From: Stentor coeruleus
Lineage: Eukaryota > Ciliophora > Heterotrichea > Heterotrichida > Stentoridae
Assembly: GCA_001970955.1 (NCBI GenBank)
Contig: MPUH01000143.1
Location: forward strand, 31,944-95,943
Direction of reading: 5' to 3'
DNA length: 64,000 nucleotides
Under the pieces are notes generated by a model. It saw only the letters and a list, made by a program, of their open reading frames with translations, ran no database searches and was not told where the DNA came from. Below, one piece after another: positions 1 through 9,085 of the stretch; position 1 is the stretch's first letter, and each line of letters begins with the position of its first letter. The position numbers and the translations under genes are program-made.

Positions 1-1695
1 TTATTGTCATCAGAGCAAATGCTTAAAGCAGTCCTTGAAGAATTCGAAGCCCAATTAAATAATATCAACGACTTTTATATTGAAAAAAAGCAACAGCTTA
101 AACAGGAACTTGAAACTGTATTCATTTGCATATCTCGAATCAGAACAGTATCGACAATGGGAGAAAAAGATATAAAAAGCATACTCAGCCTGGAAGAAAA
201 AGATGACCTTCAAGATCGAGAGACCAGTTTACAGCGAGCTTTTTCAGATATTCATAGACAATTTTGGTGGCTTGAAGTGTTTTGCGAAATCAATTCAATT
301 GCTATATTGAAATTAAGTGAAAAAATGAATGTCTGTGCCGAGCTTAAGTTATTATTCCAAAAGTATGACTTTATTAACTGGGAAAACGAATTAACACCTT
401 TACGCGAAGAAATGTATACATATGTAGCCGGCCAAAAAGGTGATGACGATGACTATGATGCTATAAGGCTTTTGACATCTGACTCTATATACTACAAATC
501 AGGAGATATAGAAAAAATTAGTATTTCTTTAGGAATTATATGTGCAAGTTGTATAGTCACAATTTACTTGCTATTAATGAATTATTCCAATATCGAAATC
601 AACATTTATCCTAGCTTTCCTGTATTTAGACTTACCCTTGCTATAAATTTAATCATAATAGTAGCATCATGGATTATTTACTGGGTTGAAGCTCATTCTT
701 TAAATTGGATTTACATACTAGAGCTTAATCCTGCTAATAGATTTTCTTACATTCAAGTGCTATGTGTCGGTCTTTTTCTCTCAGCTTTATGGTCTGTGAT
801 TTTCATGCTAAGTGTTTTTTACAACTTCTATGTTGACAATGAAGGTTCTGAACATTTAGCTATGATTCTGCTTATAATGCACTCTGGGATATTTTTTTGC
901 CCTTTTAATATGTTTTTTAGAAGAGTTAGGTGGATGATAATAAAAACATTCCTTGAAGCAGCAAGTGCCCCTTTTGGTCCTGTGAAGTTTAAGAATTATA
1001 TGATGGCGAGTTGGGTGATATCTTTAGCTATACCATTAAAAGATGTGTATTTAAGTATATGTTTTATATCTACTGATGCATGGGAACTTAACAAATACCC
1101 AAAGTGTTTTTTGCACGACTTTTGGCTATATTTTTTACCGATGCTGCCTTTTACATGGAGACTCTTCCAGATTTTTAACAGGGTTTATTATAAGCCTTCT
1201 TTGCTTAAAGGCCAAGTTTGGATTATTTTAAGAAATGTGACATCGATAATCTTGATTGTAATGACTTATTTTGAGATGAATAAAGGGGAAAATGCTTTTG
1301 TTTGGATATTGATGTACTTGGTATGCACAGAATATACTAGCTTTCTTGATGTATATCAGGACTGGGGCTTATTTTGCTATTCGAAAAACGGGTGGATTCT
1401 GCGTCCGAATATTTATTTTCCTAAAAATTTTTATTATTGGGTTATTTTCTTGAACTTTTTGTTAAGATTTGGCTGGACACTATCTTTTTTACCTGCACAA
1501 GCATTTGAAAACCAGTATTTAAGTAGTGAGTTTCTTATGCTTATTATGTGTATTATGGAGATAATAAGGAGAACACTATGGTCAGTACTGAGAATTGAGA
1601 GGGAAAGGTCGGAGAATACAGAAAAATATAGGAAAATAGATTATATACCGAAACCTTTAAAGCTTGGAACTTTTTTACGCTATGATCGAGATTAA
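1..1695 (+). CDS. XPR1-type SPX-EXS phosphate exporter, copy 1 (5' end outside window)
   Basis: The frame is open from base 1, and the first codons match codons 46-47 of the intact copy at 3738, so about 45 N-terminal residues lie outside the window. What remains is the rest of the SPX domain, several membrane segments, and a C-terminal EXS domain with its signatures: a D..QDWGL motif, LRPNIYFPKNFYYW, and EIIRRTLWSVLRIERE. The XPR1/PHO1 family exports inorganic phosphate and senses inositol pyrophosphates through SPX. By eye about nine of ten residues match copy 2, and the two differ at the C-terminus (FLRYDRD against FLH). It reads as an intact gene, not a relic. The substrate is inferred from the family only. 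Confidence 0.9.
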   Translation, partial: LLSSEQMLKAVLEEFEAQLNNINDFYIEKKQQLKQELETVFICISRIRTVSTMGEKDIKSILSLEEKDDLQDRETSLQRAFSDIHRQFWWLEVFCEINSIAILKLSEKMNVCAELKLLFQKYDFINWENELTPLREEMYTYVAGQKGDDDDYDAIRLLTSDSIYYKSGDIEKISISLGIICASCIVTIYLLLMNYSNIEINIYPSFPVFRLTLAINLIIIVASWIIYWVEAHSLNWIYILELNPANRFSYIQVLCVGLFLSALWSVIFMLSVFYNFYVDNEGSEHLAMILLIMHSGIFFCPFNMFFRRVRWMIIKTFLEAASAPFGPVKFKNYMMASWVISLAIPLKDVYLSICFISTDAWELNKYPKCFLHDFWLYFLPMLPFTWRLFQIFNRVYYKPSLLKGQVWIILRNVTSIILIVMTYFEMNKGENAFVWILMYLVCTEYTSFLDVYQDWGLFCYSKNGWILRPNIYFPKNFYYWVIFLNFLLRFGWTLSFLPAQAFENQYLSSEFLMLIMCIMEIIRRTLWSVLRIERERSENTEKYRKIDYIPKPLKLGTFLRYDRD

Positions 1696-2031
1696 AGATA
1701 TAAAAATAAAAAAAAATTTATAATAATGATGCTATAAAGCATAAAAACATACCAAAATGAATAAATCCATTTTTATATAATTTACAGAAAATATCTACAC
1801 CATACATATAGTAAATTAATTCAAATAAAATTTCCATATTTACATAAATATGATTATAACTTCTTTATTAAATTTCAATATATTTATCATGAGTTTTTTG
1901 TAATTTTGATAGTCTCCATAAAGTATACCTTAATACATAAAATTAACGTTAACTTAAATATAAAAGTTTTCAAATGCTACTTGAATCATTAATTTTATTA
2001 TAATAAAAACTCCTATGCTTTTACATCAGTT
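1696..2031. other. 3' flank of XPR1 copy 1
   Basis: This is AT-rich non-coding DNA. It still aligns patchily with the 3' flank of copy 2 (5556-5714), including a shared tract with the word GAATCATTA in both, which shows that the duplication extended past the stop codon. Confidence 0.6.
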
Positions 2032-2106
2032 TTAGTTTTTATTATTATCCCATTCCTTCAGGCTAAACAACGATATATTATTAATTTTCCTACAATTCTC
2101 TTTAAC
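2032..2106 (-). pseudogene. remnant of the 3' end of the gene at 5715-6341
   Basis: Read on the minus strand, the last ~22 codons match the C-terminus of the intact 208-residue protein: RKINNISLFSLKEWDNNKN and a TAA stop, against RKINDMSSFSLKGWDMDKD and TAA. It lies in the same convergent position behind XPR1 copy 1. Similarity stops near a TTAA at 2102-2105, just before the piggyBac-like relic. A duplicated XPR1 plus convergent-neighbour unit therefore lost most of the neighbour on this side. Confidence 0.75.
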
Positions 2107-2129
2107 TTATGTTTAAATTACCACAGTAA

Positions 2130-3670
2130 CAACTATGGAAACTAATTTTGATTAGCAAGAAAGGATGATACATTAAGGAAATAAATTTTAGAGAATTTAG
2201 ATAAAGATAGTTGAGATAGATATAAGTTTTTGAAGAATAAAAAAATGAAAATTATGAAAAATTAATGGTAAAACCTATGATAGGATGATTGAATTGTTAT
2301 GAATAAGTTGCTATGCAATAATAAATTATTCCTTACAAAGTGGCTAAAAAATTTGTATAGCCATTACTTGTTTGAAATTACATATTTTTTTGATAACTGT
2401 GTTAGGAGTAAAATAGTCTTGATTGATGCGCATTTTATTATAACTTCTCAAAATGTTTTCATAAGATATTCAAGCTTGAGAATTATCTAACTATCACCGG
2501 TTGGATAATATTATCCATTTACAAGCTTTTCCTTAATAACATAAAGATAGGTTGAATATTCCTAGATGGGTATAAGAAAAAGGTAAGGACAATATGAATC
2601 TTAACCCTTATAGTATGGAAGATATTCAGCCCAAAACATATAAGTTTGATAGTGATTGATCACTGATAACCTCAAAAACATCAGCCAATTAATTTAATGG
2701 ATAATATTTTTAATCATATTTTAAAGATTTATGTAATAGAAAGAATTCTAACTTAGAAAATATAGCTAGAGTTCAAAATAAAACTAAAAGATAGCACGGT
2801 TTAAAAATTAAATTTATATGAATTCCTTCAGTGTTTAGGAGTTATTATAATGATTGTAATTTATATGAATTCCTTCAGTGTTTAGGAGTTATTATAATGA
2901 TTGTAATTGACAGAAAACTAAAAATAAAATGCATTGGGAAACTCACAATATGTAAACGAATAGTTTGATAACAAGAACTATGCCAAAAAATTGATTCGAA
3001 CATACAAGCTTTTTTCTAATTATCAGAAATCTTTCAACTTGATAAATTTAATAGACTTAGGGTTCTACTGAGAGTCATTAAGAAGCTATTAGAATTATAT
3101 AGACTGATAAGAAATCTTATCATCAATAAGTCTATAATTAATTTTAATTGAAAGTATAACTTGAAACAATTTGTAGCTATGAGGCCAGCCAAATGCAGAT
3201 TTAAAGCATTTATACTTTATGAGTCTACAATTGAATACTTCTAAAAACATAATTTTAATGGAAAAAGTCTTGAAAAATTATATTTGCTTAGAACTTACCT
3301 CTGATCTTCATAATCAAGACTATTATCGATAATTATTATACTTTTTACCAATATTGATGTGGTTTATGTGTGTAGAATAAGGTACACTTATACCATTAGG
3401 AAAATTAAATAGGGCTTTCTAGAGTTACCAAAATAATGAGTGATAAAGAAGATAGACTATGTCTTTAAAGACAAAAAAAAGCAATCAAAATTTAGCATCC
3501 AATGTATTTTACTTAATAAAACTAATAAAAATCTATTTTTAGATTGATTTCGGTGTTTATTAGATAGACTATGTCTTTAAAGACAAAAAAAAGCAATCAA
3601 AATTTAGCATCCAATGTATTTTACTCAATTAAACTAATAAAAGTCTATTTTTAGAGTGATTTCGGTGTTT
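2130..3670 (+). mobile_element. decayed piggyBac-family (DDE_Tnp_1_7) transposase
   Basis: Reading codons from 2160 in one frame, and from 2903 after removing a 47-bp tandem duplication, gives piggyBac-type blocks in the right order. There is an ELxxFLGxxIMG-like block near 2830-2860. A DKFNRLR block near 3042 corresponds to the family's DK..K.RPL. LKQF...RPAKCRFKAF near 3160-3220 corresponds to the KQY.P.KP.K.G.K core. FNGK near 3255 corresponds to YTGK, and TIRKIK.GF near 3390-3415 corresponds to GT.RKN.KG.P. The catalytic IDES position reads INKS. More than 25 in-frame TAA/TAG/TGA codons interrupt it, so it is dead under the standard code. The C-terminal end runs into the 112-bp repeat. 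No clear terminal inverted repeats were seen. Confidence 0.75.
2811..2904. repeat. 47-bp tandem duplication (2 copies)
   Basis: Two copies of a 47-bp unit beginning AATTTATATGAATTCC sit head to tail within the transposase relic. They are identical over the unit. The duplication shifts the relic frame by 47 nt and is its only net frame change. Confidence 0.9.
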
Positions 3671-3674
3671 ACTG
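3451..3674. repeat. 112-bp tandem duplication (2 copies)
   Basis: Two copies are offset by 112 bp (3451 and 3563) with a few substitutions. Each contains the 12-nt palindrome GTCTTTAAAGAC. The first copy overlaps the distal part of the transposase relic. The second ends about 65 bp before the XPR1 copy 2 start codon. Confidence 0.9.
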
Positions 3675-3737
3675 ACGTCAAAAGAGTTAAAAGCACGCTG
3701 AATAAAAATTTAATACTTGGCCTAGATTTTCTAATAA

Positions 3738-5555
3738 ATGAAGTTTTCTCGGCAGCTAGACTACCACAAAATCCCCGAATGGTCAAGTTTTTATATTGAT
3801 TATCGGGCTATGAAAAAACTCATAAACCGATATTTAGACGAGTATATAAAAAGTGATTCACAAAAAAGCCCTTTATTGTCATCAGAGCAAATGCTTAAAG
3901 CAGTCCTTGAAGAATTCGAAGCCCAGCTAACTAAAATCAATGACTTTTACATTGAAAAAAAGCAGCAGCTGAAGCAGGAGCTTGAAACTGTATTCATTTG
4001 CATATCTCGAATCAGAACAGTATCGACAATGGGAGAAAAAGATGTAAAAAACATACTCAGCCTGGAAGAAAAAGATGACCTTCAAGATCGAGAGACCAGT
4101 TTGCAGCGAGCTTTCTCTGATGTTCATAGACAATTTTGGTGGCTTGAAGTGTTTTGTGAAATCAATTCAATTGCTATATTGAAATTAAGTGAAAAAATGA
4201 ATGTCTGTGCCGAACTTAAATTATTATTCCAAAAGTATGACTTTATTAACTGGGAAAACGAATTAACACCCTCACGTGAAGAAATGTATACATATGTAGC
4301 CGGCCAAAAAGGTGATGACGATGATTATGACGCTATAAGACTTTTAACATCTGGCTCTATATATTACAAATCAGGGGATATAGTAAAAATGAGCTTTTCT
4401 TTAGGAATTATATGTGCAAGTTGCATAGTTACAATTTACTTGCTATTAATGAATTATTCAAATATTGATATCAACATTTATCCTAGCTTTCCTGTATTTA
4501 GACTTACCCTTGCTATAAATTTAGTCATAATAGCAGCATCATGGATTATTTACTGGGTTGAAGCTCATTCTTTAAATTGGATTTACATACTAGAGCTTAA
4601 TCCTGCTAATAGATTTTCTTACCTTCAAGTACTATGGGTCGGTCTTTTTCTTTCAGCTTTATGGTCTGTGATTTTCATGCTAAGTGTTTTTTATAACTTC
4701 TATGTTGACAATGAAGGCTCTGAACATTTAGCTATGATCTTACTTATAATGTACTTTGGGTTGTTTTTTTGCCCTTTTAATATGTTTTTCAGAGGAGCTC
4801 GATGGATGATAATAAAAACTTTCCTTGAAGCAGCAATTGCCCCTTTTGGCCCTGTGAGGTTTAGAAATTATATGATGGCAAGTTGGGTAACATCTTTAGC
4901 TATACCATTAAAAGATGTGTATTTAAGTATATGCTTTATATCTACTGATGCATGGGCATTAAACCAATACCCAAAGTGCTTTTTACACGACTTTTGGTTA
5001 TACTTTTTACCTATGCTGCCTTTTACATGGAGACTTTTCCAGATTTTTAACAGGATTTATTATAAGCCTTCCATGCTTAAAGGCCAAGTTTGGAATTTTT
5101 TCAGATATGGGACATCGATAATCCTGGTTGTAATGACTTATTTTGAAATGAATAAAGGGGAACATGCTTTTGTTTGGATATTGATGTATTTGGTATGCAC
5201 AGAATATACTAGCTTTCTTGATGTATATCAGGACTGGGGTTTATTACGTAATTCGAGAAACGGGTGGATATTACGTCCAAATATATATTTCCCTAAGAAT
5301 TTTTATTATTGGGTTATTTTCTTGAACTTTTTGTTTAGATTTGGCTGGACTGTATCGCTTTTACCGGCACAAGCATTTGAAAACCAGTATTTAAGTAGTG
5401 AATTTCTTATGCTTATTATGTGTATTATGGAAATAATAAGGAGAACACTATGGTCGGTACTGAGAATTGAGAGGGAAAGGTCGGAGAATACCGAAAAATA
5501 TAGGAAAATCGATTATATACCTAAACCTTTGCAGTTGGGAACGTTTTTGCATTAG
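3738..5555 (+). CDS. XPR1-type SPX-EXS phosphate exporter, copy 2 (complete)
   Basis: This is a 605-residue membrane protein. It starts with the canonical SPX opening MKFSRQLDYHKIPEW followed by YIDY and a lysine-rich helix that in this family binds inositol polyphosphates. The SPX region covers about residues 1-150. Several hydrophobic segments follow from about residue 205, then the EXS domain (about 330-600) with QDWGL, the LRPNIYFPKN block and the RRTLWSVLRIERE motif. XPR1/PHO1 proteins export phosphate at the plasma membrane or Golgi. At 605 residues it is somewhat shorter than human XPR1 but has both domains. It is a tandem paralogue of the gene at window start. No intron is needed. Confidence 0.93.
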   Translation: MKFSRQLDYHKIPEWSSFYIDYRAMKKLINRYLDEYIKSDSQKSPLLSSEQMLKAVLEEFEAQLTKINDFYIEKKQQLKQELETVFICISRIRTVSTMGEKDVKNILSLEEKDDLQDRETSLQRAFSDVHRQFWWLEVFCEINSIAILKLSEKMNVCAELKLLFQKYDFINWENELTPSREEMYTYVAGQKGDDDDYDAIRLLTSGSIYYKSGDIVKMSFSLGIICASCIVTIYLLLMNYSNIDINIYPSFPVFRLTLAINLVIIAASWIIYWVEAHSLNWIYILELNPANRFSYLQVLWVGLFLSALWSVIFMLSVFYNFYVDNEGSEHLAMILLIMYFGLFFCPFNMFFRGARWMIIKTFLEAAIAPFGPVRFRNYMMASWVTSLAIPLKDVYLSICFISTDAWALNQYPKCFLHDFWLYFLPMLPFTWRLFQIFNRIYYKPSMLKGQVWNFFRYGTSIILVVMTYFEMNKGEHAFVWILMYLVCTEYTSFLDVYQDWGLLRNSRNGWILRPNIYFPKNFYYWVIFLNFLFRFGWTVSLLPAQAFENQYLSSEFLMLIMCIMEIIRRTLWSVLRIERERSENTEKYRKIDYIPKPLQLGTFLH

Positions 5556-5714
5556 GATCACGAGTAAAGATATAGAAATAAATTGGTTTTATAATAATAA
5601 TGATATAAAGTATACACTAACACATTAAAATAAGCATCATATAAATTTATCACATTTTACTAGAATCATTAGGTTTTTATTAGTAAAATAAGTTCCTAAG
5701 TTTTTCAAATCAGC

Positions 5715-6341
5715 TTAGTCCTTATCCATATCCCATCCCTTTAAACTAAAAGATGACATATCATTTATTTTCCTACAAGGTTCTTCAAATTTTTCCTTAG
5801 CACTAATCATCTGCTGTTTTTTAACTTTGATCGCAAAAACTTTCTGTTTAGGTATTGTATTATAAGAAAACGATTTCTTAATTTGCTGCTTTTCTTCTAC
5901 TTTATTTTTTTTTTCTGAGTTTTCGTATTCGATTTCTTTTTTTATAACCCTCACATCAGGATCATTTTTATAGTTTGTGCTTAGATTTGGGATTGATTTT
6001 ATAGTTCTAACAATATTTTTCCCTATTAACTCAAAATTCGAGTGTTTTGGTTGTAGATGTATATTGTTAGTGCTTTGTAAAAGCTGGAGAAAAGTTGGGG
6101 GTTTATAAAATGAGTCTTCTATACGAGGAGTTTGTGATGTGTGAATTGGCTGATTTATATGAGGAGGGCTTGATGGAGTTAGATATCTGGGCTTTGTTGG
6201 TAAATTATGATGCTTTATAGTGTAGTTGTTTCCAGTTGGAAGAGGTCTGAAAGAATGTTTGCGTATGGGAGTTCGAATTGATTCGCAGCTGTCACGAGTT
6301 GGAGTTTTTGAGGTCTCGTTAGTACCGATTGAAGAACTCAT
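5715..6341 (-). CDS. hypothetical low-complexity protein, convergent to XPR1 copy 2
   Basis: This is a 208-residue protein that I do not recognise. The N-terminal half is rich in Ser, Thr, Pro and His. The C-terminal half is charged (KKEIEYENSEKKNKVEEK) and ends FSLKGWDMDKD. It has no signal peptide or membrane segment. A remnant of the same C-terminus follows XPR1 copy 1 at 2032-2106, so it belonged to the duplicated block. Its first ~23 codons lie inside the first copy of a 153-bp tandem duplication. Support for it being a gene is the long open frame and the conserved C-terminal codons in the remnant. Confidence 0.7.
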   Translation of the reverse strand: MSSSIGTNETSKTPTRDSCESIRTPIRKHSFRPLPTGNNYTIKHHNLPTKPRYLTPSSPPHINQPIHTSQTPRIEDSFYKPPTFLQLLQSTNNIHLQPKHSNFELIGKNIVRTIKSIPNLSTNYKNDPDVRVIKKEIEYENSEKKNKVEEKQQIKKSFSYNTIPKQKVFAIKVKKQQMISAKEKFEEPCRKINDMSSFSLKGWDMDKD

Positions 6342-6570
6342 ATTTGATTAGTAATGATTTATTGGATAACATATTGGGTCGTGAGATTTTGTTTCATATA
6401 GGCTGGAGAATAGTTTGATGGGAGTTCGAATTGATTCGCAGCTGTCACGAGTTGGAGTTTTTGAGGTCTCGTTAGTACCGATAGAAGAACTCATATTTGA
6501 TTAGTAATGATTTATTGGATAACATATTGGGTCGTAAGATTTTGTTTCATATAGGCTGGAGAATGGTTTG
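6265..6570. repeat. 153-bp tandem duplication covering the start of the 5715 gene
   Basis: Copies begin at 6265 and 6418 (both ATGGGAGTTCGAATTGATTC) and differ at only a few bases. Each contains the start codon and first ~23 codons of the minus-strand gene plus its immediate 5' flank. Only the left copy is joined to the rest of the gene. It could be a real duplication or an unmarked contig-overlap join like those marked by N elsewhere. Confidence 0.9.
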
Positions 6571-6720
6571 TTTTTTAATGCGATTTTATGTTAAAAGTAG
6601 GTATTGGTATGATTTTTCAGAAAATAAAGGAAATAAAGTAGATTTTTTTTTAATGCGATTTTATGTTAAAAGTAGGTATTGGTATGATTTTTCAGAAAAT
6701 AAAGGAAATAAAGTAGATAT
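6571..6720. repeat. 75-bp tandem duplication (2 copies)
   Basis: A unit containing AATGCGATTTTATGTT is repeated at a 75-bp offset (6577 and 6652). The open frame across it encodes a 25-residue repeat only because 75 is divisible by three. I do not regard it as a gene. Confidence 0.9.
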
Positions 6721-7063
6721 TTAAATAGTTAATGATGACTAAATGATGATGAAATACTAATAAAGATTGTAGTGGGTTTATAATTTATTATAGAATTAAT
6801 GTTAAGAAGAATAATTGAGTTTTTATTAGCATAAGCTGATTAATTCTTACAAATTTTCAATAAGATTCAAATATTTCCCTAGCCCCGATGCTAGCCGAAC
6901 AAAATTTAAAATTTAAAAATTAAAATAAGTATAAGTATATATTTCTCAACAATTCCTTCTGAAACCATTACAAACAAAGCCATTCTTATCTTTTTTCCTT
7001 ATAACTCCCACACAAAACTAAATTCTAAATCTTTTAAAATATAATTTTGCAATAATATAATAT
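6721..7063. other. intergenic region upstream of the MFS gene
   Basis: AT-rich. The last ~100 bases before the start codon at 7064 become rich in C and poor in G on the sense strand, like other 5' flanks in this window. No defined promoter motif was recognised. Confidence 0.4.
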
Positions 7064-8434
7064 ATGGAAAGTTCTCTATCCTTACAACCATCCTGGAGAG
7101 TGCACTATCCATTCCTATCACTTTTTTACTTCAATGTATTCTGTTCATGTGCTTCTTATGCTTTGATTCTCCCATCTTTATGGTCTTATCTAATAGAAGG
7201 CACATACCATGATAGTCTTGTAGCTCAAGTTCTCACAGCTTTTTCTATAGGTGAAGTTATTGGAGCTTTAGGATTCGGTTTCTTGCGTGATCGTATATCA
7301 ACAAGATCTGCTTTATTATCAACTCTTTTTTGTGGACTTATTGGTACTTCTCTTACAATATATGCTAGCATGATAGGCGAATCTTATAAAATACCATTGA
7401 TAATAGGAAGAATGCTACAAGGAGTATGGAATGGAGGTGAGCAAGCTGTAGAACAATCTTATATATCAGAAATAGTTTCAGATATCAGTAAATTATCGGC
7501 TATAAGTGAAATTGGTATTGCTGGGGTATGTGGGTATACTTTAGGTCCTGTGATTGGAGTGGCTATATCATTTTTGGATATGAATGTCCATCAGAAATTT
7601 AGTGCTGATGAATATTGGTCTATTGGGGTATTCCTTTTTATAATCAACCTCACTATGATTCTGATTAATTGGTTTAGTTTTCAAGAAATACCTATAGCAA
7701 TGAGAGTTAATAGGTCGAAAGAATATGAAGGATATGAACCGCCTAAAGTTTCTGGGATTCTTATATGCTTGTTATTTAGTTTTTGTCTATTTTACGGGTT
7801 CACTGTGCAGGAAACAATAACCGGGCCTTTAGTCTCTGATTCGACAGCCAAATACACAAGTTCTTTTGGTTATTCTATAAGCATGACCTATATATACTTT
7901 ATTTTAGAAGGCTTTGTTAGTGTTCTTGGACTTTTCCTCATATCTTTCCTTAATGAAAAAATAGACGATAGGATACTTTTAGCTGCATCAACTTTTTTAG
8001 GTGTTATTGGGTGGTTTTTTTTTATAGATTTCGAATATAAAGAAATATCGCATGCTGCGTTTTATATAGGGTTTATACTTATATCATTAGAGTTTTCCAT
8101 GGCGCGTAATGCTGCATTTTCAGTATATTCAAAAATTATCGGCCCTTATCCAGCTGGGTGGTATATGGGGTTAATGCTGGCTTCTGGATGTCTTTCTAGA
8201 GCATTAACACCTTATTGGGCTATGCAGTCAATAGAAATATCAATAAAAATATGTGCAATATCATGTTGTGCGAGTTTATTTTTAAGCTTATTACTAGTTA
8301 TAATATTCTGGGAGTCCTGCGCGCCACACCCTAAAAACGAACTTTTCAATAATGTTATTCTAGATTTTTGTAACGATTCAGAAGCCAGTGCAACAACACC
8401 TTTGATATATCATAGAGCCCTTAGTTCTAGATAG
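7064..8434 (+). CDS. major facilitator superfamily transporter
   Basis: This is a 456-residue polytopic protein with about 12 hydrophobic segments. Between TM2 and TM3 it has the MFS motif-A type loop GFLRDRISTRS (about residues 76-86). A second conserved turn, GRMLQGVWNGGEQAV, fits TM4 and the start of TM5. A charged loop (RVNRSKEYEGYEPPK) separates the two halves. The overall look is closest to the MFSD8/SPX-MFS type, but substrate cannot be told from sequence. The C-terminal tail is cytosolic and short. The start is the first ATG, preceded by an AT-rich leader. Confidence 0.85.
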   Translation: MESSLSLQPSWRVHYPFLSLFYFNVFCSCASYALILPSLWSYLIEGTYHDSLVAQVLTAFSIGEVIGALGFGFLRDRISTRSALLSTLFCGLIGTSLTIYASMIGESYKIPLIIGRMLQGVWNGGEQAVEQSYISEIVSDISKLSAISEIGIAGVCGYTLGPVIGVAISFLDMNVHQKFSADEYWSIGVFLFIINLTMILINWFSFQEIPIAMRVNRSKEYEGYEPPKVSGILICLLFSFCLFYGFTVQETITGPLVSDSTAKYTSSFGYSISMTYIYFILEGFVSVLGLFLISFLNEKIDDRILLAASTFLGVIGWFFFIDFEYKEISHAAFYIGFILISLEFSMARNAAFSVYSKIIGPYPAGWYMGLMLASGCLSRALTPYWAMQSIEISIKICAISCCASLFLSLLLVIIFWESCAPHPKNELFNNVILDFCNDSEASATTPLIYHRALSSR

Positions 8435-8468
8435 TTAGTATTTATACTATTATTAAAAAACTCTTTTC

Positions 8469-8979
8469 TTAAATTATACCTTCAAGTAAATGCCTATACA
8501 ATTGTTTTTTATTCGGGTATTTTTGTAATAACAACGTAATATGATCTTTAAACTCTTGAGGAATAGGAGCTGGTCCAACTACATGATAACCTTCAATCGG
8601 AAAAACAGATATTTTTTTTTTACCAAAAGGAAGTTTAGCTAAATACTTAGCCTGTATAAAACAATCATGCCTAGCACTAAATACAACTTGACCATAGCTC
8701 AAATCTATAATAAACTTAGCACTTTCCATATTCCCTTCCTCTGCAGATTTTATTGAATCTAATAAGGACTTTTGTGTATCAATAAACACTTTTATCTGTT
8801 CAAAATCAGTAGTTTTTTGCTCTCTAAATAAAACTTTACTTCTTAAAAGCCAATAATACTGTTGTTGATAAATAATGAGATACTATTGGGTCATCTTGTC
8901 GTTTAGAAGCCTTTAATAATTCTCTTAAAAGGTTCAAAACAATAGGCTTGCGTGTTTCTCTACGTAAAAGTCCTTCCAT
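8469..8979 (-). CDS. hypothetical protein, two exons with a 16-nt intron
   Basis: The minus-strand frame of 8469-8823 continues upstream only if a 16-nt intron (8824-8839, GTAAAG...TTTAG) is removed. It then runs to an ATG at 8979, giving about 164 residues. Exon 1 is a charged helix-rich segment (MEGLLRRETRKPIVLNLL). Exon 2 carries a SYGQVVFSARHDCF segment and ends YRHLLEGII. I do not recognise the family. It is divergent from the LITAF gene with only 106 bp between start codons and converges with the MFS gene. Confidence 0.7.
8824..8839 (-). other. 16-nt spliceosomal intron
   Basis: GTAAAGTTTTATTTAG on the minus strand. Without removal the frame hits a stop immediately (AAG TAA). Removal restores AFKKEQKT. 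Stentor introns are known to be 15-16 nt. Confidence 0.8.
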
Positions 8980-9085
8980 TTATATGAAAAGTTCCCTTTA
9001 GTTGATATTTAAAAATAAAAAAAAACATGCGAAAATGTGTTATGGTATAATATTAAAACTCATTTTATATATAAAGTTGTAAACT

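Noticed and set aside
2299-2490. 63-codon open frame between the XPR1 copies
   Set aside because: It is in a different frame from the piggyBac relic that occupies the same DNA; the relic frame carries transposase-like blocks in order, the open frame carries none.
2130-3670. Idea that the whole organism reads stop codons as Gln/Trp
   Set aside because: Every conserved gene in the window (for example RPA1, CDC14, ARP8, TTLL) is free of internal stops once introns and joins are removed, so the standard code holds for live genes.
6497-6724. 75-codon open frame with a 25-residue repeat
   Set aside because: Its repeat is produced by a 75-bp tandem DNA duplication; composition is not protein-like, and there is no homologue I recognise.
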